NCBI RefSeq assembly: GCF_019312595.1
Contig: NZ_JAHWDQ010000002.1
Span: forward strand, 248,001-312,000
Origin: Zhongshania aquimaris
GTDB lineage: Bacteria; Pseudomonadota; Gammaproteobacteria; Pseudomonadales; Spongiibacteraceae
Reading direction: 5' to 3'
DNA length: 64,000 bases
Made by a program: the position numbers and the translations under genes. Every line of letters starts with the position of its first letter. Position 1 is the first letter of the stretch. Under the pieces are notes generated by a model, which searched no databases, was not told the origin of the DNA, and was given only the letters and a program-made list of their open reading frames with translations. Positions 35,201 through 43,335 of this stretch are shown in pieces.

Positions 35201-36027
35201 GTGTCTGTTAATTTGGGCTCAGGGGCGCTCTGTTCGCTTTCAAAGAAACGAGTAGGGCTTTCAGCGTCGGTAATATCAAAAAGTTGTAATGTAAAGTATT
35301 CCGCTTTTAATCTGAGGTCGGCAAGTACTTCATCCATAAGCAGGGGTGCGTAGCTCCATCCCACAAGATTTGCTATGCGCTGTTCCTCTGTTTCCGGCGT
35401 GCTGTAAGACGCATAGGCTGGCATTAAAATAAGAAACGAGCGTTGGGTTTTTCCCGATGCTTGGACAAGGGTTATCGGCCCTGTCAGACGAACTTCGCCA
35501 GATTGCATTGAGTCAATAGCGGCAACTCTGCGATTTGTTTCTGATGCGATGTCGAGGCCAACGGCCTCGTGGTTTCTTTCGACAGGCTCAATATACTGAA
35601 TGACAAAACGATCGTCATCGTTCGTAGAAAGCTGCTTAATCTGAAAATTTGGCCAGCCATCTGCGCGCGCCGCTTCTAAAAAAGTCTGCTCTTGATCGGC
35701 GGGAACTCGGCGAATAAAACCAAATCCTCGCGCACCAGGAAACTCGTCTGGCACGTCGCGGGTTGCGCTATAGCGAGTAAACTTGTCTCTATCAATATCT
35801 GCGGCTAGCACCACTCCCCGCGCACCACGCAAGCCGTATTGATATAGTTCGACTCGCTCTTCTACGTAGGTCTTACTCGCCTTCGCGTAGCGGGCAACTT
35901 CATCGACAATGCGTTGCTTATTATGCTGCGATTGCTCGTAGGCGAGGAATGAAGAAATCGCTAGGCCGCTGACGAATAGTCCCCAGGACGGTATGTGACG
36001 AACTATATGATGTAGCGTTTTATTCAA
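32203..36027 (-). CDS. Hybrid sensor histidine kinase (CHASE-PAS-HisKA-HATPase-REC)
   Basis: Inner-membrane hybrid kinase of 1274 residues. An amino-terminal helix is followed by a periplasmic CHASE domain (about 60-270, GVVLAADIDRDKFTRY, GFGFIRRVP) and a second helix near 300-325. Three PAS repeats follow (about 335-750). The kinase core has the phospho-acceptor motif FLANMSHDIRTPLNAVLG, the N box LMNLLSNAIKFTNEGH and GSGLGLSISQRL. Two receiver-like domains end it. The first is degenerate (ILLAQSNS, IDAGML); the last is intact with VVDD and phospho-acceptor Asp near 1201 (ILMDMEMP). No output regulator is adjacent. A ligand-sensing role is inferred from CHASE. Confidence 0.92.
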   Translation of the reverse strand: MNKTLHHIVRHIPSWGLFVSGLAISSFLAYEQSQHNKQRIVDEVARYAKASKTYVEERVELYQYGLRGARGVVLAADIDRDKFTRYSATRDVPDEFPGARGFGFIRRVPADQEQTFLEAARADGWPNFQIKQLSTNDDDRFVIQYIEPVERNHEAVGLDIASETNRRVAAIDSMQSGEVRLTGPITLVQASGKTQRSFLILMPAYASYSTPETEEQRIANLVGWSYAPLLMDEVLADLRLKAEYFTLQLFDITDAESPTRFFESEQSAPEPKLTDTRTIRVFGRVWQQELLVKPAFIDSLALFPGSKVLGLGAIISFLLATLLGVLSAQRQIRQQVIEEQEKLAKIVESSADTIIGTDLNGVINSWNFGATENLGFSRSEAIGASLFALVKESGVQNMDTQSEESTAENSAISYDALWYCKTDTPIDVAVTRSPFVISGTNTTGYSWLVKNITVQKAQSATINALNIKLDEQVKRRTSELTELNSLLQNIMDSASGVAIITTHLDGVVRFFNAGAENLLGYSSEEVVNKASIQSFILRKDLELRSKELGIDLHDSNDDIRVLTHLATEKLHERREWRFRKNGDAIFVGNVAVSTMLNEANSPSGYLIIATDVTKESQHRRDIEASNSKILQATTVAELGVWTWTLEDNSLDWNDKMFALYEWPTALNQNGLNYEHWRSRVHPEDVEAAEKSLHDAIAELGEYDPIFRLSLPSGNIRYIQARGALERDVDGSIIKVAGFNRDITSEVELERNLRQAKELAESASSAKSSFLANMSHDIRTPLNAVLGMLQLLQQSELNDRQNNFVNRAATAANSLLLLLNDILDYSKIEANKIDLAPRNIDLDLLMQEVIAIIAGSGREKNIAVLFDIPSVLPGLFFCDDLRLKQVLMNLLSNAIKFTNEGHVILRVKVCDKSLTHSTLEFSVEDSGIGIEKSMQGRIFSSFQQAEDSTSRRFGGSGLGLSISQRLINMMGGEISVNSQLGQGSVFKFSLSLPYTSFDNKTYTSMSLSGYRILLAQSNSLYRNNLQQMLDDFGATVVTVHSEADFINELVEIKEGNTFSAAIIDAGMLESDTVQYTISLLLPGKTAPRLIATKPHKSGEVTAWDSDHGRGLICLPATPKQICSLLEDIGDSNLAEKKLTPGVNSVSQLRDLTILVVDDTEINLVIATEMLKQSGATVTAVSGGKAAIRKLNDGLVPDLILMDMEMPDINGLETTRIIRNMPQYDRVPILAMTANVFPTDIDACLEAGMSDHIAKPINFRDAISKIKFNIARISRA

Positions 36028-36302
36028 TGGTTTTTACTCGACTTATTAGCCACTTTTATTCGCATCTGGTTTTGGCAGCTTATGTATAAACTTCATTCTT
36101 ATGGAAGCGGTTAGTTATGTCATTGTACAAGCACTTATAATATTAGGCATACAATGACTTTCTCGATACCCTTAGGTATCTATACTTACTTTATTAAAGA
36201 TTGCTAGCAAAATCTGAGGTCAGATGTTTGCGGCTGTATCAAGAAGAGCTACTGTGCTCACTTGAACTTGGTATAACAAGTACGCGTGATAAGGGAGGAC
36301 GT

Positions 36303-36719
36303 ATGACAGATGTTCAATATCCTATTTTTGGGACGTGTCAATGTGGCGGCGTGCGTTATCAATTACTATCGCCACCCATAAAGGTGATGGCCTGCCACTG
36401 CAAGGAGTGCCAAAAATTATCAACCAGCGCCTTTAGTCTTACCGCGCTAGTGTCGGCTGATTCGGTGGTGTTTGAGGGCGAGCTCAAGCAGTGGGAGCGT
36501 CTTGCGGAAAGTGGCAATAAAAACTACGCTAAATTCTGTCCAATCTGCGGGAATCGGATTTACCATTTTAATCCTGATCAGCCGGCCGTTATTAAGTTAA
36601 AAGCCGCTAATTTATCCGATACACGAATTTTGCAGCCCGAGGCACATATTTGGGTGAGTCAAAAACAGGATTGGTTTCACATTCCCGATGGGGTGCCTCA
36701 GTATGACAAGCAGCCTTGA
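36303..36719 (+). CDS. GFA-family zinc protein (Gfa-like, CENP-V fold)
   Basis: Protein of 138 residues with the zinc cysteines of the glutathione-dependent formaldehyde-activating (GFA) family: GTCQCGGVRY, ACHCKECQK and FCPICGNRIY. These bind zinc; most members have unknown reactions, and annotation as formaldehyde-activating is often wrong. The ATG at 36303 is preceded by GGGAGG; the longer frame from 36201 is not supported. The next gene starts inside its 3' end. Confidence 0.9.
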   Translation: MTDVQYPIFGTCQCGGVRYQLLSPPIKVMACHCKECQKLSTSAFSLTALVSADSVVFEGELKQWERLAESGNKNYAKFCPICGNRIYHFNPDQPAVIKLKAANLSDTRILQPEAHIWVSQKQDWFHIPDGVPQYDKQP

Positions 36720-36939
36720 TTGCTTAGCCCGCTTGCTGCAGCCTGCCGTGTTCATATTGTTGATAGCGGCTGTCGCTGCTTGTAGCAATAAACAACTTTA
36801 TGAAGCCAGTCATCAAAATCGCCTGCAAGAGTGCGAGAAGTTAGTTGCCTCACAGCGTCAATCGTGTCGTGAAGAGTACAGCGAATCTTATGACGAGTAT
36901 CGGCGTCGCTTAGAAGTGGAAAAGCAGTCGCAGAAGTAA
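36703..36939 (+). CDS. Small putative lipoprotein
   Basis: Reading frame of 78 residues (from ATG 36703; a further ATG at 36688 adds five). A hydrophobic stretch (PAVFILLIAAVAAC) ends in a lipobox cysteine. The mature part is very charged (LQECEKLVASQRQSCREEYSESYDEYRR) and predicted helical. It overlaps the GFA gene by 17 bases. I do not recognise a named family. Similar small lipoproteins with the QECEKL...SCREEY pattern occur in related marine bacteria (recollection, weak). Confidence 0.65.
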   Translation: MTSSLDCLARLLQPAVFILLIAAVAACSNKQLYEASHQNRLQECEKLVASQRQSCREEYSESYDEYRRRLEVEKQSQK

Positions 36940-36977
36940 ATGTGGGCTTTATAAATATCGGAGGCGGGCCTAGGGTG

Positions 36978-36996
36978 ATGCGACATCATGTCGCAT
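36978..36996. promoter_or_regulatory. 19-bp perfect palindrome upstream of the PepSY gene
   Basis: ATGCGACAT-C-ATGTCGCAT, nine-base arms around a single base. It abuts a weak promoter candidate (TTGCTG at 36996-37001, TAATAT at 37018-37023). There is no T-run, so it looks like an operator rather than a terminator. The regulator is unknown. It does not resemble a Fur box. Confidence 0.5.
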
Positions 36997-37123
36997 TGCT
37001 GAATACTCAAAACTTGATAATATACCCCGCTCTACTCAGAGCTGCGCGTGACCCTTGATCCACACCTCTTTTGCTCTCCATGAGTTTTGCTGCCTTTTGC
37101 CGTTTGTGATCGGATAATGTGTT

Positions 37124-38533
37124 ATGTCTAAGAAAACCCCGCGCCGTCCTTCTTCACTTATTGGCTTCTTATTACGCTGGCATCCGCGTCTCGGTGGCGT
37201 GGTTGGGCTCGCCATTATTGCTTGGGGGCTAAGCGGCTTAGCGCACCCGATTATCTCCCGTATTCAACCCTCGGCGGCGGCGTATGTCTACAAGCTTGAG
37301 CCCTTTTCTAGCGCCGGTGTATTAACTGTTAGCGACGCTGCAGAACGCGCGGGTTTGACCCAGTCGCTAAGTGCTGTGCGTCTTTTGGCTTGGCAGGGCC
37401 GGCCATACTACCGCTTACAAACGGCGGCGGACGTGATCTGGTTAGACGCTCGCAGCGGTGCCGTGATTGAGCGTGCCGAGCGAGATTACGCGGAATTTCT
37501 CGCCCGGCATTATGTGGGGGATCAAGATAGCGCCGTAAAATCGCTGAGCTTACAAACAGAATTTGATGAGGATTATGTGTTTGTAAACCGCCTGTTGCCG
37601 GTGTGGCGGGTTGAGTTTGAGCGCGATGATGGAATGCGGGTGTATGTAGACACCGCCAGCGACCGTCTCGGCACAATTGTAAACAACACCAAGGCAGCAA
37701 CCAGTGTGTTTTTTCGCAATGTGCATTCGTGGATTTTTATCAAAAACGACAGTCTTCGCCTTAGCCTCATGACGATTTGTCTTGTTGGCGGCGGTATTAT
37801 TGCGCTTGCGGGAATACTGCAATACTTCCTGCAGTGGCGCGCTGGTCGCGGCTGGCGACAAGGCCGACCGACGCTAAAATTTCATCGTCTACTGGGTGTT
37901 AGCGTCGCGTTGACGGCGGTGACCTTTACCGGCAGCGGTTTATATCACTTATGGCAAAAGCAATTTGTACTGCAGTCTGAGATGGTGGCGGCGAAGTACT
38001 TTGACGCCGCGCAAATCAATGTGGGGTGGTCCACATTGAATCCAGAGATCGTGCAGGCAGACATGGTTGCGATTGGTAACGAAGCGTATTTTCGAACCTG
38101 GTACGGCGGCGTTCTACAGTATAGCAATGCACTAAATGGCAAGATCTTGGTTGATGGTGAGCGCTTACACGCACTAGCCTTGGCGGCGCAATATTTGCCA
38201 ACAAACGCACCGGTCAAAGCGGTACGCGCGGTAGATTCCTTTAACGACGAATATGGTTTTGTGAATAAACGCCTGCCTGTTGTCGCGGTGGATTATGAGC
38301 GAAGTGATCATCTCAGCGTGTATGTTGAGCCCCGCAGTGGCGCCTTGGCCACCGTGGTGAGAGACGCCGATCGCTACGAAGGATTTAGCTTTGCTTTCCT
38401 GCACAAATGGAATTTTATCGATGGCCTTGGGCACACCGTGCGAGACATCATTGCGGCCTGCTTTGCGGCTGGCATCGCGGCCACGTTTATACTCGGAATG
38501 ACGTTGTTTTTGCGCCGCGCAAGGCGGCGGTAA
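37124..38533 (+). CDS. PepSY-associated membrane protein
   Basis: Protein of 469 residues with about four membrane helices: near residues 20-40 (GVVGLAIIAWGLSGLAHPI), 210-230 (LSLMTICLVGGGIIALAGIL), 255-275, and 440-465. PepSY-like periplasmic segments lie between them (EYGFVNKRLPVVAVDYERSDHLSVYVEPRSGALATV). Two similar halves are visible (VNRLLPVWRVEF / VNKRLPVVAVDY), as in PepSY_TM proteins. Members include iron-uptake-linked reductases, but no heme ligands can be fixed here. It is preceded by the 19-bp palindrome. Confidence 0.83.
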   Translation: MSKKTPRRPSSLIGFLLRWHPRLGGVVGLAIIAWGLSGLAHPIISRIQPSAAAYVYKLEPFSSAGVLTVSDAAERAGLTQSLSAVRLLAWQGRPYYRLQTAADVIWLDARSGAVIERAERDYAEFLARHYVGDQDSAVKSLSLQTEFDEDYVFVNRLLPVWRVEFERDDGMRVYVDTASDRLGTIVNNTKAATSVFFRNVHSWIFIKNDSLRLSLMTICLVGGGIIALAGILQYFLQWRAGRGWRQGRPTLKFHRLLGVSVALTAVTFTGSGLYHLWQKQFVLQSEMVAAKYFDAAQINVGWSTLNPEIVQADMVAIGNEAYFRTWYGGVLQYSNALNGKILVDGERLHALALAAQYLPTNAPVKAVRAVDSFNDEYGFVNKRLPVVAVDYERSDHLSVYVEPRSGALATVVRDADRYEGFSFAFLHKWNFIDGLGHTVRDIIAACFAAGIAATFILGMTLFLRRARRR

Positions 38534-38566
38534 TAGCATAGTAGTCAGCAGCCAAAGCGATTCTTG

Positions 38567-39415
38567 TTAGATCGAGGTAGTGGCATCGGCCTCTGATTTA
38601 GTCTCTATTTTGACAATTTGCTCACCAGTTCGGCACAGCGGCCACAATAATTGCTCGGCGACCGTGGTGTCGGGCAAGTTTTCTACACCTATTTCGTCGG
38701 GATAGCGGCGGGTTATTTTTGCGCTGCCGAATAGCACATCCCAGAAAAATAATAGATTGCCGTAGTTGCCTTTGTAGTGGGTGACACCGTCTTCCGCGTG
38801 TTTACCGTGGTGGGCCGAGTGGGTAGCGGGTGTGGAAATAATGCGTTCTACCACCCACATCAATTGCGATATCACTGGAATCGTATAAAGCTTCTTGTCC
38901 CAGCGTACATCAGAGTGAGCCCCGAAAATAACCGCCATTTTTACAACCACATAAACGACGTATACCCAGCCTCCACCGAGATAAACCAATAGTCCAGAGA
39001 ACCACAGCCCGGGCATTAGCAGGTAATAAAAGAGATTGTTGCGATATACCATACGAATCGACATGTATTCCGCGTTGTGGTGAGGGCGATGCAGCTTGTA
39101 CAGCCAGGGCACCATATGAGAAAGCCGGTGCCACCAATATTGGCTCAAGTCGTCTAATACTAAAAACAGCCCGAGTACCAGCCACAGGGGTTGCGACACC
39201 AGAATGTCTTTGTACTGCGGCATCAGCAGTGCTCCAATAGCCATGCCGCCACCGAAGGCCAGAGGCTTTGTCACAAAAAGAAGACTCAGGGTGCTAACTG
39301 CTTCCACAGTGGCATCGCCGCGTTTTTGATTGGGCTTGTGCAAAATCCCGGTGAGTGTGGTCTCGAAAAGCACAAAGCCAAGGAAAATTATCGTGATCAT
39401 CATTTCGGGTTGCAT
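38567..39415 (-). CDS. Sterol desaturase / fatty acid hydroxylase family protein
   Basis: Membrane di-iron enzyme of 282 residues with the histidine clusters HRLSH, HRPHH and HSAHH among four or five hydrophobic helices. The family hydroxylates or desaturates sterols, carotenoids or fatty acyl chains. The start MQPEMMITII is chosen because GAGG precedes it; the frame extends to 39466. It is divergent from the Crp-family gene, with 105 bases between. The substrate is not predictable here. Confidence 0.88.
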   Translation of the reverse strand: MQPEMMITIIFLGFVLFETTLTGILHKPNQKRGDATVEAVSTLSLLFVTKPLAFGGGMAIGALLMPQYKDILVSQPLWLVLGLFLVLDDLSQYWWHRLSHMVPWLYKLHRPHHNAEYMSIRMVYRNNLFYYLLMPGLWFSGLLVYLGGGWVYVVYVVVKMAVIFGAHSDVRWDKKLYTIPVISQLMWVVERIISTPATHSAHHGKHAEDGVTHYKGNYGNLLFFWDVLFGSAKITRRYPDEIGVENLPDTTVAEQLLWPLCRTGEQIVKIETKSEADATTSI

Positions 39416-39520
39416 GGCAAGCCTCGCTATCGCTGTTCTCGTTATTGGTGATATTTGAGCAAGCACAGATTAGCAGCAAGTGCTAAGCTAGAATGCAAAC
39501 TTTTATACATTTGGGTGCGA

Positions 39521-40237
39521 ATGATTGATTTACTTCAACACGGATCGCCTAGCCTCATCGATCTGATTTCTGATGAGTTATGGCGTCAGCTTCAGGCCAT
39601 TGGGACAGTTGAGCGCTACCAAGACGGCCAGATGATTCATATGCGTGGCGATGAAAAGCCCGGAATTACGGTGGTGCTTGACGGGCGCGTGATGATTGGC
39701 CTGCAGGGTTCGGAAGGCACGTTTCTAACAAGTTCAGTGATGGGTCGCGGTCAGTGCTTTGGGGAGTTCACACTGTTTGCTGGTTTGCCGCGCACACATG
39801 ATATTAGTGCTATCGGCGAAACCCAGGTGCTGCAAATTAAGGGCAAGCCGTTTTTGGCCTTATTCAATGCGGAGCCGAGTCTGTCCCATGCGCTGCTTAC
39901 CATCAATGTGTATCGCACCCATGGTTTGCTGGAGTTTCTTGACGACTTACGACGCCTACCATTACCCGTCCACGTCGCCAAGTTCCTACTATCTATGTCT
40001 GAATCGGCGAGTAATAAGAAAGAAATTCAATGCAATCAGGAAGTGCTGGCATTTAATTTTGGCGTGTCGCGAATTTCGATTGGCAAGGCGCTAAAAAAGT
40101 TAGAAGCGACCGGGCTGATCGAGGTCGGCTACGGTAAGATAGCGATCACTGATCACCCTCAATTGCGGCGTTGGGTAGAGCAGCGCTGCCCGGTTTCTGC
40201 GCTACGCGCGTCGCGTGTAAATTCGACATCGCAATGA
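39521..40237 (+). CDS. Crp/Fnr-family transcriptional regulator
   Basis: Regulator of 238 residues. A cyclic-nucleotide-binding-like beta roll (about 20-130; GQMIHMRGDEKPGITVVLDGRVMIGL, GRGQCFGEFTLFAGLPRTHDISA) is followed by a winged HTH (CNQEVLAFNFGVSRISIGKALKKLEATGLIEVG). It has no amino-terminal cysteine cluster, so it is not an Fnr-type oxygen sensor. The start MIDLLQHGS at 39521 is preferred to the longer frame from 39455. It is divergent from the sterol desaturase-like gene and may regulate it. Confidence 0.88.
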   Translation: MIDLLQHGSPSLIDLISDELWRQLQAIGTVERYQDGQMIHMRGDEKPGITVVLDGRVMIGLQGSEGTFLTSSVMGRGQCFGEFTLFAGLPRTHDISAIGETQVLQIKGKPFLALFNAEPSLSHALLTINVYRTHGLLEFLDDLRRLPLPVHVAKFLLSMSESASNKKEIQCNQEVLAFNFGVSRISIGKALKKLEATGLIEVGYGKIAITDHPQLRRWVEQRCPVSALRASRVNSTSQ

Positions 40238-40310
40238 TGCGAATGCCCTGATTTCCCGGTAAAATCAGGCTTGCATACGGCACCTCTCCAACAATTGAAA
40301 GCGAGTTCCC

Positions 40311-40742
40311 TTGGCCAGAAAGACCATAGAATTACCTGACAGGCTTCCATTCAGCACCGAGTATGTGGTGTTGTACTCCGATGTGAATGTGGCTAACCAC
40401 CTAGCTGCGGACCGCATCCCCGCTATTGCGATAGAAGGCCAGCTGCGTTTTATTATTGCCTTGGGTTACGAGCAAGCCACCGCCTTTGAGGAAGCCGGTC
40501 TCATCATGGCGCACTCAGAAATCTCCTACATTTCTGAAACCGACTACGGTGATCGGCTGCGGATTGATGTGGCGGCAGTCAATTTCACGGCCAAAAGTTT
40601 TGACTTGGTTTTCCGCTTGTTCAATTTGACTAAGAATATTGAAACTGCGCGACTGCGCAATACCATGCTATTTTTTGATTACGCTAGTAAATCCGTGTGT
40701 GAGGTACCGGCCAGCTTTAAAGAAAAAGTGGCCGCAATCTAA
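40311..40742 (+). CDS. Hotdog-fold thioesterase family protein
   Basis: Protein of 143 residues. The hotdog/4HBT pattern is seen in TEYVVLYSDVNVANHLAADRIPAIAIEGQLRF, then AHSEISYISETDYGDRLRIDVAAVNFTAKSFDLVFRLFN. The probable start is a TTG at 40311 with GCGAG six bases upstream; no ATG is available near it. The usual catalytic Asp/His pair may be D and N-H in SDVNVANHL. The acyl substrate is unknown. Confidence 0.75.
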   Translation: MARKTIELPDRLPFSTEYVVLYSDVNVANHLAADRIPAIAIEGQLRFIIALGYEQATAFEEAGLIMAHSEISYISETDYGDRLRIDVAAVNFTAKSFDLVFRLFNLTKNIETARLRNTMLFFDYASKSVCEVPASFKEKVAAI

Positions 40743-40854
40743 GCTTTTGTCACGGATCTTGCGACCAATTGATCTACTTTCTTTTTAAGCTTCGTATGCT
40801 ACAAATTACGGCTAGCCCTTTTGGCTGGCCAAATAACACAGCATTACTCAGCCG

Positions 40855-41715
40855 ATGAACGGAATGTTTATGCGCAATATGATAAGAATACTACTGCTGA
40901 GCTTACTTTCAATTGGCGTCGGTGCGGACGAGCTTGAGCGTCTACCGAAATGGGAGTTGGGCTTGGGCTTGGCTGCCGTCAATTTGCCGGATTACCCCGG
41001 AGCCGATCAGAGCCAAAGCTACGTATTGCCCTTCCCGTACGTTATTTATCGTGGCGCTCGCTTAAAGGCTGGACGCGAAGGTTTGAGGGGCCTGTTGTTC
41101 GAAAGCAAGCGTTGGGATTTGGATATTTCAGCCGGCGGTAGTTTACCGGTAAATAGCGACGATAACCGCGCTCGCCAAGGCATGGACGATCTTAAAGTAA
41201 GCTTAGAACTCGGACCTTCATTGCGCTTGAAATTCGTCGACGAAGCCAATGAGAAAATCCAGCTGCGTTTTAATTTGCGCGCGTTATTGGCTGCCGATGA
41301 TTTTCCGGCACTTGATTACGAGGGCTGGTTGTTCAATCCTGAGCTGCGCTGGCGCCGTCATTACGGCGACCGTTATGTGTTGGGGTCGTCATTACAAGTT
41401 CGCTATGGCAGTGCCGAATACCACGACTATTTTTATGGTGTGGCACCGCAATTTGCCACTGCAACACGGCCAAGCTATCGCGCCAACCGTGGCTATCAAA
41501 GCGTCGGTGTCAACGGGTTTATGGCAATAAAAATCGATCACAACTGGCGGTTGACTGCCAACGTCGGCTATTACGATCTGCATAACGCGGCATTTGATGA
41601 CAGCCCACTATTTAAAAGGAATAGCGGCGCCTATTTTGGCTTGTCGATCTCTCGTATCTTGTGGCGCTCACAAGCAACAGTGGGTCCTAGCAGAATTGAC
41701 GATATTGTCCTATAG
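40855..41715 (+). CDS. MipA/OmpV family outer-membrane protein
   Basis: Protein of 286 residues with a signal peptide (cleavage near GVGADEL) and a barrel-like mature part rich in alternating aromatic strands. Family marks are WELGLGLAAVNLPDYPGADQS, VLPFPYVIYRGARLKAGREGLRGLLF and the terminal FGLSISRILW. MipA proteins scaffold murein enzymes; OmpV relatives are porin-like. Several in-frame ATGs (40855, 40870) are possible starts. It is a lone gene. Confidence 0.88.
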   Translation: MNGMFMRNMIRILLLSLLSIGVGADELERLPKWELGLGLAAVNLPDYPGADQSQSYVLPFPYVIYRGARLKAGREGLRGLLFESKRWDLDISAGGSLPVNSDDNRARQGMDDLKVSLELGPSLRLKFVDEANEKIQLRFNLRALLAADDFPALDYEGWLFNPELRWRRHYGDRYVLGSSLQVRYGSAEYHDYFYGVAPQFATATRPSYRANRGYQSVGVNGFMAIKIDHNWRLTANVGYYDLHNAAFDDSPLFKRNSGAYFGLSISRILWRSQATVGPSRIDDIVL

Positions 41716-41784
41716 CGTCTTCACGTCTCAATAGCGACTTGATTACGGTACAATCTGCGTACTATTCTTTTTCGAGTTCGTGTC

Positions 41785-43023
41785 ATGCCCGCAAGTCACA
41801 GCCATATCACCGCCATAATTATTGGCGGTGGCCCAGCGGGTTTAATGGTAGCGGAGCAGCTTAGTAACGCCGGCGTCGCCGTGGACCTCTACGACGCGAT
41901 GCCCACAGTGGGCCGCAAGTTTTTACGGGCCGGTATTGGTGGCTTAAATCTGACCCACAATGAGAACTGGCCGGATTTTGTTGCTCGCTACGGTGATAAG
42001 GCTGCGTTACTCAAGCCCGCACTCGATAGTTTTAGCTCGGACGATTTGCGCAAATGGGTCGCAGAATTAGGTGTCGATACCTTTGTCGGCAGTTCTGGGC
42101 GAGTTTTCCCTGTTGAGAAAAAAGCAGCTCCCTTGTTACGGCGGTGGCTGAGTCGTCTTCGCGATAAGGGTGTACGCATTCACAGTCGGCATCGCTGGCT
42201 GGGCTGGAACAACGTCGGTGAACTGCAAGTTCAACGCTCAGATAAAATATTGTCGCTATCTGCGGATATGGTGTTTTTTGCCCTAGGCGGAGGTAGCTGG
42301 TCGGCGCTGGGGTCAGATGGCCAGTGGCTAACTCACTTCGAAAATCGCGGTGTTGCGTGCCAACAATTTCGGCCTAGTAATTGCGGATTTAATTATCCCT
42401 GGCAGGCGGATATCCAAACTCAATATCTTGGCTCGCCCCTCAAATCAATCGCCGTGTCTATCTGTGATGACGATGGCGCGGTGTGGCGTCAGCGCGGCGA
42501 TGCCTTGATTTCTTCCTATGGCATTGAAGGCGGCCCTATATATGGAATCTCCGCGCCGATGCGCGATGCCATAGAGCGTCACGGTCAATGTACAATCTAC
42601 TGGGATCTAGATCCCGATCGCTCGCTGGAAAAATTACAGCAGGCGATAGCAAAGCGCAGAAGCAAAGACTCTATCGCCAATGTGCTTCGCAAACAATGTG
42701 GGCTTAATGGCAATAAACTTGCGCTGTTTAAGGCCTTAACAAGCAAAGTCCAAATGGCCGATATTGGTGGTATTCCCAGCTTGATAAAATCCTTGCCGCA
42801 AACCTTTGTCAGCGTCCGCGATATAGACGAAGCAATTAGTACTGACGGCGGAATTTGTTTTACGGCCTTAGATGATAAGCTGATGTTAAAGCAAATACCG
42901 AATACCTATTGCGTAGGTGAAATGCTTGATTGGGAAGCGCCGACGGGAGGCTATTTACTGACAGCCTGTTTCGCGACGGCAGCGTGGGCGGCGAAGGCCG
43001 CAGTCGCTCGCAAAACGGATTAA
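41785..43023 (+). CDS. TIGR03862-type flavoprotein (HI0933-like)
   Basis: NAD(P)/FAD-dependent oxidoreductase of 412 residues. The FAD-binding Rossmann motif is IIIGGGPAGLMVAEQLSNAGVAVDLYDA. Further family marks are GRKFLRAGIGGLNLTHNE, GSSGRVFPVEKKAAPLL, VFFALGGGSWSALGSDG and the carboxy GEMLDWEAPTGGYLLTACFATA. Related HI0933-type proteins include the tRNA/rRNA modification factor RlhA-like and bacterial 'aminoacetone-like' flavoproteins, but no reaction is certain. It is followed by DUF2164 after 17 bases. Confidence 0.88.
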   Translation: MPASHSHITAIIIGGGPAGLMVAEQLSNAGVAVDLYDAMPTVGRKFLRAGIGGLNLTHNENWPDFVARYGDKAALLKPALDSFSSDDLRKWVAELGVDTFVGSSGRVFPVEKKAAPLLRRWLSRLRDKGVRIHSRHRWLGWNNVGELQVQRSDKILSLSADMVFFALGGGSWSALGSDGQWLTHFENRGVACQQFRPSNCGFNYPWQADIQTQYLGSPLKSIAVSICDDDGAVWRQRGDALISSYGIEGGPIYGISAPMRDAIERHGQCTIYWDLDPDRSLEKLQQAIAKRRSKDSIANVLRKQCGLNGNKLALFKALTSKVQMADIGGIPSLIKSLPQTFVSVRDIDEAISTDGGICFTALDDKLMLKQIPNTYCVGEMLDWEAPTGGYLLTACFATAAWAAKAAVARKTD

Positions 43024-43040
43024 ACATTTAGGGAGGTAGC

Positions 43041-43295
43041 ATGGCCATTATTGAATTTTCAAAAGAAGAAAAAGACATCATTATTGCGAAAGTACAGCGC
43101 TATTTTGAAGACGAGTTACATCAGGATATTGGCAAATTCGATGCAGAGTTTTTAACTGACTTCTTCTCTGAAGAAGTGGGGGCCTACTTTTATAACCGCG
43201 GTTTAAACGATGCAAAAATGGTGCTGGAAGATAAATTGGCGGATATCAGCGATGCACTCTATGACATTGAGAAGCCAACTAATTTTGTAAGATGA
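43041..43295 (+). CDS. DUF2164 family protein
   Basis: Small acidic protein of 84 residues: IIEFSKEEKDIIIAKVQRYFEDELHQDIGKFDAEFLTDFFSEEVGAYFYNRGLNDA, which is DUF2164. A good GGGAGG site precedes the ATG. Function unknown. It is probably co-transcribed with the upstream flavoprotein. Confidence 0.92.
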   Translation: MAIIEFSKEEKDIIIAKVQRYFEDELHQDIGKFDAEFLTDFFSEEVGAYFYNRGLNDAKMVLEDKLADISDALYDIEKPTNFVR

Positions 43296-43335
43296 ATTTT
43301 GAATCTTTTGTAGACTTTAAATAAGGGACTATTCC

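Noticed and set aside
36978-36996. Palindrome as an intrinsic terminator for the small lipoprotein gene
   Set aside because: No T-run on either strand; operator is the better reading.
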